Assembly: GCA_945889005.1 (NCBI GenBank)
Contig: CAMDBI010000005.1
Coordinates: 62,001-126,000, forward strand
Length of the DNA stretch: 64,000 bases
Reading direction: 5' to 3'
From: Bacteroides fragilis
Lineage (GTDB): Bacteria > Bacteroidota > Bacteroidia > Bacteroidales > DTGW01
The position numbers and the translations under genes are program-made. Numbering within the stretch: the first letter of the stretch is position 1; each line of letters opens with the position of its first letter. Under the pieces are notes generated by a model. It was not told where the DNA came from, did no database searches, and saw only the letters and a program-made list of their open reading frames with translations. Shown here piece after piece: positions 53,961 to 61,098 of the stretch.

Positions 53961-53993
53961 CATTTGCATATTTTCACATTTGAAATTTGCAAA
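53961..53993 (-). repeat. Octameric periodic repeat abutting queF
   Basis: Approximate 8-base words on plus: CATTTGCA, TATTTTCA, CATTTGA, AATTTGCA, the inverted form of the GCAAATNN words at 4268 and 23464. It ends directly at the stop codon of queF (53994-53996). Confidence 0.6.
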
Positions 53994-54365
53994 TTATTTC
54001 CTTTCAGCTACAACCGACAATTGCAAACCTCCCCGAATGTTTTGTTTCAATGTAACCTTGCACCAAAGCGGTTTTGCAGCGTCAAATATGTCGTTGGCTA
54101 TTGTATGTGCAAGTGTTTCGGCAAATATGGCTTCTTCCCTGAACGACCAAAGATACAGTTTCAAACTTTTGCTTTCGATACAAAGCTTGTCGGGCTGAAA
54201 TTCGATGCTTATTTCGTTGAAATCGGGCTGATGAGTTACAGGGCAAAAGCTTGTGAGTTCGTCGCTTTCAAATTTTACCATGCTCACGTTTGCTGGTGCT
54301 GCAAAGGTGTCGAGCTGTTTCGATGGCTCGTTTATTTTTTTTCCAAGAAAATTAAATTCATTCAT
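53994..54365 (-). CDS. queF: 7-cyano-7-deazaguanine (preQ0) reductase QueF
   Basis: 123 residues, a short unimodular QueF. Catalytic Cys41 in TSFCPVTHQPDF and the substrate-binding ESKSLKLYLWSFREE (~64-78) are present. It reduces preQ0 to preQ1 with NADPH for queuosine synthesis. It is the last gene of the queC-queE-queD-queF cluster, separated from queD by an 84-base heptameric repeat. Confidence 0.93.
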   Translation of the reverse strand: MNEFNFLGKKINEPSKQLDTFAAPANVSMVKFESDELTSFCPVTHQPDFNEISIEFQPDKLCIESKSLKLYLWSFREEAIFAETLAHTIANDIFDAAKPLWCKVTLKQNIRGGLQLSVVAERK

Positions 54366-54386
54366 AAAAATCGTTTTTCGTATTTC

Positions 54387-54470
54387 GTGGAACGTGAACC
54401 GTGAACCGTGGACAGTGGACCGTGAACCGTGGACAGTGAACCGTGGACAGTGAACCGTGGACAGTGGCTA
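54387..54470. repeat. Twelve-unit heptameric repeat GTGAACC/GTGGACA
   Basis: Twelve 7-base words in exact register: GTGGAAC, GTGAACC, GTGAACC, GTGGACA, GTGGACC, GTGAACC, GTGGACA, GTGAACC, GTGGACA, GTGAACC, GTGGACA, GTGGCTA. All share GTG at positions 1-3. It lies between queD and queF, 22 bp upstream of the queF start on the minus strand. The words AACCGTG and GTCAGTG of the aroB repeat (21705-21805, read on minus) are related. Confidence 0.92.
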
Positions 54471-54498
54471 TTTATTGGTAAACTGGTACATTGGTATA

Positions 54499-54915
54499 TT
54501 AAACAAATAGTTTTACGCTCGATGTGCAGGTTTCGCTAATTTCGATACAACATACCCGAGCTCTTTGCGAATCGAACAATTCACGAGCCTTTTCTGCAAT
54601 GATTTCGGCTATATGTTCGGAAGTAGGGCTTTTCTTTGTTACAAACAAGCGTTGACTCGATTGGCGAATGTAGTCGCACATGGGGTCTTGTTCCCAAAGT
54701 ATCGATGTGTGGTCGAGATTGTCGTCGATCCAGTTTTTGAGGGCTTTGGTTTCGGCAAAATCAATTACCATGTCGCGATCGTCGAGCTCCTGTGCCTCGA
54801 TGTACAAAATAACTTCCCACGAATGCCCATGGTTGTTGGTACACTTGCCGGTGTAGTTTTTTACAAGCCTATGAGCAGCTTCGAAGGTCAATTTTTTACT
54901 TATTTGGTATGTCAT
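54499..54915 (-). CDS. queD: 6-carboxytetrahydropterin synthase QueD
   Basis: 138 residues. Zinc histidines His15 (FEAAHRL), His29 and His31 (NNHGHSW), and catalytic Cys25 (GKCTNNHGH). It converts dihydroneopterin triphosphate into 6-carboxytetrahydropterin, second step to preQ0. The start is one base after the queE stop region, so the cluster is tightly coupled. Confidence 0.94.
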   Translation of the reverse strand: MTYQISKKLTFEAAHRLVKNYTGKCTNNHGHSWEVILYIEAQELDDRDMVIDFAETKALKNWIDDNLDHTSILWEQDPMCDYIRQSSQRLFVTKKSPTSEHIAEIIAEKARELFDSQRARVCCIEISETCTSSVKLFV

Positions 54916-54916
54916 A

Positions 54917-55633
54917 TTATTTTTGTCGTTTGTCGCCCCACAAAATTACATGTAATCGGGGTGAAAAATGGTATTCTCGGGCAATTATTTCATCAACCAG
55001 CATCGGTTTTACTTGCGATTCTATGGTGTTTCCTTCCAATCCGATGTAAATTTTATTTTTATCTATATTAATTTGATCGCAGATGGCTTCAATTTCTGTA
55101 AGATCGTTTGGGTCTTTAATAATAAACTTGAAAATTGCAAAATCTTTGTCGGACCAAAATTTTAGAGCATCAAAATCTATCTCCTGTTTTGAATGTTTGA
55201 GTTTAGGAGAAACTACCCAGTTGAAGTTCTTGACAATATTAAGATCCATAGCTTCACGTTCAATATTGGTGCCATCGAGTAAACGAGTCGAAAACTTTTC
55301 GGTCGGAATTATAGAGCCATTGGTCTCTACATGATATTTGATTCTTGGATTGACCGCCAATAGATCGAGGCGGTATAATGTAGGTTCTCCGCCGGTAAAA
55401 ATTACATGACGAACGTTGTAGGATTCAATATTTTCGATAAGTTCCGATTGGGTATATTGCAGGTATTCGCCCGAATGAGCTGTCCATGTATATTTTGTAT
55501 CGCACCATGTACAGCGAAGGTTGCATAGCTGAAATCGAACAAACAATGCGTTTATCCCCGAAAAATTGCCTTCGCCCTGTATGGATTGGAAAATCTCAGA
55601 TACTTGAAATTGCTTTTGATTGTTTAATATCAT
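54917..55633 (-). CDS. queE: 7-carboxy-7-deazaguanine synthase QueE
   Basis: 238 residues. N-terminal SIQGEGNFSGINALFVRFQ, then radical SAM Cys motif CNLRCTWCDTKY (Cys-x3-Cys-x2-Cys), then VIFTGGEPTLYR. It rearranges 6-carboxytetrahydropterin into the 7-deazaguanine ring. It overlaps queC by one base. Confidence 0.95.
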   Translation of the reverse strand: MILNNQKQFQVSEIFQSIQGEGNFSGINALFVRFQLCNLRCTWCDTKYTWTAHSGEYLQYTQSELIENIESYNVRHVIFTGGEPTLYRLDLLAVNPRIKYHVETNGSIIPTEKFSTRLLDGTNIEREAMDLNIVKNFNWVVSPKLKHSKQEIDFDALKFWSDKDFAIFKFIIKDPNDLTEIEAICDQINIDKNKIYIGLEGNTIESQVKPMLVDEIIAREYHFSPRLHVILWGDKRQK

Positions 55634-56325
55634 TAGCCTTTGTAGTATTTCTCGACAAATTGTTGGTAGCCATTTTCACGTAGTTTACAAGCCGGACAAA
55701 CGCCGCAGCCACGTCCCCATTCGTTCATCGATTCGTAGCCATTGTAACAAGAGAGAGTCATTGAGTTAAGCTCTTTCAATTTGCCGTATTTATAAGCCAT
55801 TTCAAAGGTCTGGGCTTTGTCTTTCCACATAAGTGGGGTGTGTATAGTTACTGGTTTGTCGAGCCCCAGCGAAAGTTCGACAGATTTGGCTTTTATGTAT
55901 GCATCGCGACAATCGGGGTAGCCCGAATAATCGGTTTCGCAGGTTCCGGTTATGATGTCGATGTGTGGCTCTCCATTTTTAAATGCATGATTTGAAATAA
56001 TGGTAAGAAAAAGCCCATTTCTATTGGGAACAAAGCTAGCTGGAAGGTGTGTTGCTTCGCCATGATGGGTGTTGTGGTCGCCATTTTGAAGCAATGTGCT
56101 GTTGGCTGTATTTTTTAAGAAATCGCCAATGTCGTATATTTGATGGCTTATGTCGAAATGACTTGCAATTGATTGGGCATATTGTAACTCAATTTTATGA
56201 CTTTGACCATACAAAATGCTTACTGCTTCAACTTCGATAAAATTTTCGAGTCCCCAAAGAAGACAAACGAAAGAGTCTTGTCCGCCCGATAGTAATAAAT
56301 ATGCTTTTTGATTTTTTATGTTCAT
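55633..56325 (-). CDS. queC: 7-cyano-7-deazaguanine synthase QueC
   Basis: 230 residues. PP-loop ATPase motif LLLSGGQDSFVCLLWGL (~11-27), PASFVPNRNGLFL (~94-106), and C-terminal zinc site CYNGY ... GCGVCPACKLRENGY. It makes preQ0 from CDG with ATP and ammonia. No preQ1 riboswitch is visible in the short gap to the upstream gene (8 bp). Confidence 0.95.
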   Translation of the reverse strand: MNIKNQKAYLLLSGGQDSFVCLLWGLENFIEVEAVSILYGQSHKIELQYAQSIASHFDISHQIYDIGDFLKNTANSTLLQNGDHNTHHGEATHLPASFVPNRNGLFLTIISNHAFKNGEPHIDIITGTCETDYSGYPDCRDAYIKAKSVELSLGLDKPVTIHTPLMWKDKAQTFEMAYKYGKLKELNSMTLSCYNGYESMNEWGRGCGVCPACKLRENGYQQFVEKYYKG

Positions 56326-56333
56326 TAAAGATG

Positions 56334-57104
56334 TTACTTTTTAACGGGTTTGGGCTTTGGTTCCGATGCGTAAGCAATGCCTTCGATGTCGTAACCGGGC
56401 ACTTCGCCATAGCCTCCTTTCGATTGTCGGCTGGTAATTAAAACCATTACTGCACCCATTGTTGCTGCTTTCTTTTGCAAACGTATGGTGGCACTCTGTT
56501 TGGCATCTTTCATGCTTCGTTGATTAGATGAGGCACTGGCTTTAATTTTGTCGATTTCAAAAAAACCTTCAACTTCTGCCGGATTGTCTGTTACATATAT
56601 TGCTTCCCACGAGGTTTGGCTTACTACCTGAAAAACAGGCTTGTTAAATACTTCGACTTTGCCGGTTTTATATAAAATTTTTTCAATGTCTTTACGGCGC
56701 AATTGTTGTGGTTTCCCATCGAGTAGGGTGAAATTTACTTCGTTGGCCCCAATTCTGACTGTCAATACAGGGATTTTTTTACCGCCCATTTTTATAATTG
56801 TATCGTATGGTGTTGGTTTCTCAACTTCTGTTACAGTAGTTACAGGTAGAGTAGAGGTAACAACCTCTGGTGTTGATGGCTGTGGTGAAGTGGGAGTTGG
56901 TGCACTTTTTTTCTCTCTGTTTGTAGGGCTTGGTGTTGTTGGTTTGGGGGTGTTAGTTTTCTTCTTGGGTGTTGTAGTTGTTGGTACTTGATTAGATTTC
57001 TTGGTAGCTTCCTTTATTTCAATAGCTTTAGGCTGCTGAGCTATTAGAACAGATAATTGAACAATACAAAAGGAAAACAACATAATGAATAAAAAATTCC
57101 TCAT
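56334..57104 (-). CDS. Secreted protein with Thr/Pro-rich linker
   Basis: 256 residues. Signal peptide to LIAQQ (~23). Residues ~38-95 are a low-complexity linker of Thr, Pro, Ser and Lys (TPKKKTNTPKPTTPSPTN). The C-terminal part (~100-250) has beta-like segments (KIPVLTVRIGANEVNFTLLD, KVEVFNKPVFQVVS) and GYDIEGIAYASEPK. I do not recognise a family. It lies 8 bp upstream of queC on the same strand, so it may be co-transcribed with the queuosine genes, though a shared function is doubtful. Confidence 0.65.
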   Translation of the reverse strand: MRNFLFIMLFSFCIVQLSVLIAQQPKAIEIKEATKKSNQVPTTTTPKKKTNTPKPTTPSPTNREKKSAPTPTSPQPSTPEVVTSTLPVTTVTEVEKPTPYDTIIKMGGKKIPVLTVRIGANEVNFTLLDGKPQQLRRKDIEKILYKTGKVEVFNKPVFQVVSQTSWEAIYVTDNPAEVEGFFEIDKIKASASSNQRSMKDAKQSATIRLQKKAATMGAVMVLITSRQSKGGYGEVPGYDIEGIAYASEPKPKPVKK

Positions 57105-57254
57105 AGATTTATTGCTTTTTTACAATTTTCACAACTATCAAATAATTTGAATTCAATACAACAATGCTTTTGAAAATGCAAATTTAAAAAATCTTCATCA
57201 ACAATACCTTTATTTTTTGTTAAAATGCCTGTATATTTGAATCCTTAAATTTGA

Positions 57255-58013
57255 ATGTTTATGTTTATTGGAAAGTTGTTTTATTCGATTTATCTTTATG
57301 GTATAGTTGTTTTCTTTTGGCTAGTTAATATGCCTATTTTTTTTCTTTTATGGTTAATATCAAGGCCTTTTGACCATCGAAACAAATTTACTCATTATAT
57401 CACAGCTATTTGGGGCCGAATGCATTTTTTATTTTTGTTTAATGTGAAAGTAAATCTTATCGATAAGCAAAAACTTATTAAAAAAGAAGCTTGTATTTAT
57501 TTAACCAATCACAATTCTTATTTCGATATTGCAGCCGTATTCTGTATATACTCTGACCTTTTATGGGTATCTAAAAAAGAAAATTTTCAGACACCTATAT
57601 TAGGATGGGTTATGCGTATGAACCGTTATATAGTGATTGACCGCAAAGATCCAAAACGTCTTCAGAAAATGATGGACGATTGCCGCGATGCTTTAAATAC
57701 AGGAGAACACATCATTATTTTTCCCGAAGGAACACGTTCAAAAACCGGAAAGCTCAATTCATTCAAAGATGGCGCATTTTTGGTAGCACTCGACAATAAA
57801 GTGCCCATTGTGCCCATTGTAATGGAAGGTACACAGCATGTGCTTCCGAAAAAGGGTTTTTTGATGAGTCCCAAAAGATTCGATATTTCAATAAAGGTCA
57901 TGGATCCAATACCTTATGAACAGTTTGGTACGAATGATCCGAAAATTTTGAAAGATCAATTGTTTCAAGTTATGAGTAAAGAATTAGAGATGTTGAGGTC
58001 AGGAAAAAAATAA
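57255..58013 (+). CDS. plsC: 1-acylglycerol-3-phosphate acyltransferase
   Basis: 252 residues. Two N-terminal hydrophobic segments, then the acyltransferase motifs: NHNSYFD (HX4D, ~87-93), FPEGTRSKTGKLNSFKDGAF (~160-179) and VPIVMEGTQ. It adds the second acyl chain to lysophosphatidic acid in the membrane. A TATATTTG box at 57232-57239 lies only 16 bases before the ATG, giving a nearly leaderless transcript. Confidence 0.93.
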   Translation: MFMFIGKLFYSIYLYGIVVFFWLVNMPIFFLLWLISRPFDHRNKFTHYITAIWGRMHFLFLFNVKVNLIDKQKLIKKEACIYLTNHNSYFDIAAVFCIYSDLLWVSKKENFQTPILGWVMRMNRYIVIDRKDPKRLQKMMDDCRDALNTGEHIIIFPEGTRSKTGKLNSFKDGAFLVALDNKVPIVPIVMEGTQHVLPKKGFLMSPKRFDISIKVMDPIPYEQFGTNDPKILKDQLFQVMSKELEMLRSGKK

Positions 58014-58023
58014 ATTTAATAAC

Positions 58024-58800
58024 ATGTTTTTCAATAGCAATTATCGCATGCTACGTAGCATGAAATACGAATCGGATCAGCAGGGCATTATGAAGCGCTA
58101 TATCAACGAAAGCGATGGTTGGAAGGCTCATATCGAAAACTCTCGAAACACGATTATAAAATATGCCGAAAATAAAGGTCGTAAAAACTGTGCCATACTG
58201 GGAAGTGGCTGGTTGCTCGATGTTCCTATTGAATTTCTTTCTCAAAATTTCGAAAAAGTATATTTGTTCGACATATTACATCCCAACCAAATTAAACACA
58301 AGGCCAAGCAACTTAAAAATGTAGTATGTGTCAATTTAGATGTAACGGGCGATGTTGTGCACGAATGTTTTAACGCAATACAATATTTTAAAAGTGTAAA
58401 AAAGGCATACCCGCTTGAAAATATCGAAATTAAAGGTTTTACTTACCACGTCGAATTCGATTATATAGTATCGGTCAATATTTTGAACCAACTCGATATT
58501 TTGATGATCGATTACCTGAAACCTTATAATATATATAGCGATGAAGAATTAAGCAAGTTTAGGTGTCGCATTCAGCAACAACATTTCGACTCGTTGCCGA
58601 TAGGAAAATCGTGCTTAATTACCGACATAGAAGAACATGTTTTGTCGTTCGACAATAAGCCAGAAGATATTAAAAATCTAATTTTTATAGAGTTGCCAAC
58701 CGATAAGTTGAAAGATTCGTGGGACTGGAACTTCGACTCACATCAGAACTATATTCCCGGCAAAAACGTGGTTTTCAAGGTGCAAGCATACGAATTGTAA
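58024..58800 (+). CDS. Rossmann-fold protein, possible SAM-dependent methyltransferase
   Basis: 258 residues, no signal peptide. The centre has NCAILGSGWLLDVPIEFL (glycine-rich loop, ~58-75), KVYLFDILHP (acidic strand end, ~81-90) and VVCVNLDVTGD, which fits a class I methyltransferase nucleotide site. No substrate motif is recognised. It starts 10 bp after plsC, so the two are probably co-transcribed and it may act in lipid metabolism (context only). Confidence 0.55.
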   Translation: MFFNSNYRMLRSMKYESDQQGIMKRYINESDGWKAHIENSRNTIIKYAENKGRKNCAILGSGWLLDVPIEFLSQNFEKVYLFDILHPNQIKHKAKQLKNVVCVNLDVTGDVVHECFNAIQYFKSVKKAYPLENIEIKGFTYHVEFDYIVSVNILNQLDILMIDYLKPYNIYSDEELSKFRCRIQQQHFDSLPIGKSCLITDIEEHVLSFDNKPEDIKNLIFIELPTDKLKDSWDWNFDSHQNYIPGKNVVFKVQAYEL

Positions 58801-58842
58801 ATATTCTTTAATTATTCTTATTTTTGTAAAAATATTGAATAC

Positions 58843-59046
58843 ATGAAGTCATCTGTAAAAACTAATGTCGATAAAAGCTGGGCATTGCCTGGTGATTCAA
58901 TTTCTCAGGAAGAATTTCAAAGAAAAATTCAAGAAATTGAAAAAGGTTCGTTCTACACAATTGATGAAGCGAAGAAAAAATTAGCATCATGGAGAGACTC
59001 AAAAAACTTCCTGTTAAGTTATCAGACGAGTTTATCAATGAAATAG
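58843..59046 (+). CDS. Putative antitoxin of a type II toxin-antitoxin pair
   Basis: 67 residues. The middle (SQEEFQRKIQEIEKGSFYTI and DEAKKKLASW) is typical of small antitoxins that have a helical C-terminus to bind a RelE/ParE toxin. The C-terminal part overlaps the start of the toxin frame by 58 bases. Likely DNA-binding and toxin-neutralising, but its toxin is broken (see next). Confidence 0.6.
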   Translation: MKSSVKTNVDKSWALPGDSISQEEFQRKIQEIEKGSFYTIDEAKKKLASWRDSKNFLLSYQTSLSMK

Positions 59047-59324
59047 ATGTAATTTTTAAATATGGCATTGAAACATTTGGAATAAGACAAGCCGAAATAT
59101 AAGAAAATGAAATATGGCAACTTGTTGAAAGCTTATCGCACAATTATTTTCTTTTTTCCGAATGTAGACACCTATCTACTAAATTAAAAATTTACCGTTG
59201 GATTATTTTGGATGCTCACCTGATTATTTATCGTATCACTGAGGATGAAGTTCAAGTATTAAATATAATAAACTCGCGTCGAAGTATTACTAAAATAAAA
59301 GCATTGCGAAAAATTCGATTTTAA
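58989..59324 (+). pseudogene. RelE/ParE-like toxin with in-frame stop
   Basis: 111 codons from the ATG at 58989 to TAA at 59322. Codons 1-37 read LPVKLSDEFINEIDVIF and FGIRQAEI; codon 38 is TAA (59100-59102), then the same frame continues ENEIWQLVESL, RWIILDAHLIIYRI and VLNIINSRRS, the usual end of this toxin family. A single base (TAT to TAA) would explain the stop. The toxin is therefore probably inactive, leaving an orphan antitoxin. Confidence 0.72.
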
Positions 59325-59372
59325 AAAAGTATTACTTCTACTTCGACTCACAATCAAATATGAAATAAAAAT

Positions 59373-60149
59373 ATGAACACTATAGAACAAAAAAAAGTAG
59401 CATTCGAACGACTACTAAACATCATGGACGAATTGCGCGAGAAATGTCCTTGGGACAAGGTTCAAACATTCGAAAGCATTCGAAACCTTACTATTGAAGA
59501 AGTTTATGAACTTGGCGATGCTATTTTGGAGCGAAACTATACCGATGTAAAAAAAGAACTTGGCGATATTTTTTTACACATCGTATTTTATTCAAAAATG
59601 GCTTCAGAAGAAAAACTATTCGATGTTGCCGATGTGCTCAATGCAATCTGCGAAAAGCTTATATTTAGGCATCCTCACGTATTTGGCACCGAAATAGTTG
59701 CCAACGAAACCGAAGTGTTGAGAAACTGGGAAGAGCTCAAGATCAAAGAAGGCAACAAAACTGTATTGGGAGGTGTGCCCAAATCGCTTCCGGCACTTGT
59801 AAAAGCCAATCGTATTCAGGAAAAAGTGCGTGCCATTGGTTTCGATTGGGAAGAGCGTTCGCAAGTGTGGGACAAGGTACGCGAAGAGATGGAAGAACTG
59901 CGTGTTGAGATTGAACGTGCCGATCAGGACAAGATCGAAGCCGAGTTTGGCGATTTGCTTTTCTCGGTTGTAAATGCAGCAAGGCTTCACGGCGTCGATC
60001 CAGAGACTGCTCTCGAACGCACCAACAAAAAATTTATGAAACGATTCAACTACCTCGAAAAAGAAACCCTTCACAAAGGCCTTAAATTGAAAGAAATGAC
60101 TTTGACTGAGATGGATGTGATTTGGAAGGATGCTAAGAAATTGGATTAA
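59373..60149 (+). CDS. mazG: Nucleoside triphosphate pyrophosphohydrolase MazG
   Basis: 258 residues. First MazG domain: CPWDKVQTFESI, EEVYELGDAI and KKELGDIFLHIVFY (~20-75); second domain with WEERSQVWDKVREEMEELRVEI and EFGDLLFSVVNAARLHGVDP (~160-215). It hydrolyses non-canonical NTPs to NMP and PPi, cleaning the pool. Both EExxE/ExxD metal motifs are intact. Confidence 0.94.
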   Translation: MNTIEQKKVAFERLLNIMDELREKCPWDKVQTFESIRNLTIEEVYELGDAILERNYTDVKKELGDIFLHIVFYSKMASEEKLFDVADVLNAICEKLIFRHPHVFGTEIVANETEVLRNWEELKIKEGNKTVLGGVPKSLPALVKANRIQEKVRAIGFDWEERSQVWDKVREEMEELRVEIERADQDKIEAEFGDLLFSVVNAARLHGVDPETALERTNKKFMKRFNYLEKETLHKGLKLKEMTLTEMDVIWKDAKKLD

Positions 60150-60224
60150 AAAAGCGAAGAATATATTTCACTAACGATTTATTAATAAAAATATATGGGG
60201 ATTTAACATACTTAGTGAGTGTGA

Positions 60225-60527
60225 TTATTTTTCCGAAATTCTGTTTTTTATATCCATTCGTTCGTGAAGTATCCTTATTATTTCAATGATATTATTCTCA
60301 TTTTCTCGATAAAAAACAATATGTTTTCCAACATGATAGCCCTTTAGATCGTTATTGATACTCGTATAAAGTTTGCCAATATGTGGTTTTCTTGCAATAT
60401 CATTAAAACTATCAACTAATAATAGGTAATACCTTTCTGCTTGATTTTCTGACCAATAATCTAATGTGTATTTCCAAATTATTGCTAAATCATCAACAGC
60501 TTTATTCGTCAAGAAATATTTAGCCAT
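60225..60527 (-). CDS. parE: ParE-family toxin
   Basis: 100 residues. ParE/RelE pattern: N-terminal KAVDDLAIIWKYTLDYWSEN, then AERYYLLLVDSFNDIARKPH, GKLY and a C-terminal YHVGKHIVFYRENENNIIEI. ParE toxins poison DNA gyrase. It overlaps the antitoxin gene by 8 bases. Unlike the pair at 58.8 kb, it has no stop within the frame. Confidence 0.88.
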   Translation of the reverse strand: MAKYFLTNKAVDDLAIIWKYTLDYWSENQAERYYLLLVDSFNDIARKPHIGKLYTSINNDLKGYHVGKHIVFYRENENNIIEIIRILHERMDIKNRISEK

Positions 60528-60765
60528 TTCTTTTTGATTTCAACATAATTAAGTACTTGTCTGAGTCGAAGTCTTTTGAAATACCACTTTCAATACCCTC
60601 ATTAATAGCATTTTTTAGTGCAAGTACCTTATTTTCTTCTTCTTCTAAAAGCCTTAAACCAGCACGAATAACCTCACTTGTATTATTATATCGTCCGGCG
60701 ATTACTCTACCTTGGACAAATTTGTCAAAATATGTTCCTAAGGATATTGATGTATTTCTATTCAT
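60520..60765 (-). CDS. parD: ParD-family antitoxin
   Basis: 81 residues. Ribbon-helix-helix start (TSISLGTYFDKFVQGRVIAG), the ParD motif RYNNTSEVIRAGLRLLEEEE (~26-45), and an acidic helical C-terminus that wraps the toxin. It precedes parE on the minus strand with an 8-base overlap, the usual operon order, and should autoregulate. Confidence 0.88.
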   Translation of the reverse strand: MNRNTSISLGTYFDKFVQGRVIAGRYNNTSEVIRAGLRLLEEEENKVLALKNAINEGIESGISKDFDSDKYLIMLKSKRNG

Positions 60766-60778
60766 AAAATTTAACTTT

Positions 60779-61098
60779 CATCAAAAGTACCAAATTTTGG
60801 TATATTGAACAAGTCTTGATTGCTGTTTTTTGGAAATCTCTTACAACAAAGAAGATGCAAATGAATTTGAGGATATAGTCGCTCTTCACCCAAGTCTATA
60901 GAATCATTCAAAACAACTTGCCTTATTTGCCACCACTTCTATAAAATAGCATCTTCTTAGGTTTACTAACAAAAAACCATAGCACTGTTGATAAGTTATT
61001 AGTAAATATCTAGTTTGCCCCCCCCCCTATAGTCAAAAATTTGTATATATTTTAGCACCTGTTAAAAAATAAAAATTAATCTTTAAAAATCTTAAATT
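60779..61098 (+). other. 320-bp gap with a poly-C tract upstream of a surface-protein gene
   Basis: No gene is visible. The notable item is ten consecutive C residues at 61018-61027, preceded by TTTG (61014-61017, a -33-like box) and followed by AT-rich DNA with TATATATTTT at 61044-61053 and the ATG at 61099. Long C-tracts are rare in such AT-rich DNA and can change length. Fixed spacing to a -7 element could not be established. Confidence 0.6.

Noticed and set aside
53955-54453. Plus-strand frames over queF and the heptamer array
   Set aside because: They run antisense to queF and read the repeat as peptide; no family support.
54387-54470. CRISPR-like array
   Set aside because: Units are 7 bases without spacers and there are no cas genes; it is a periodic array.
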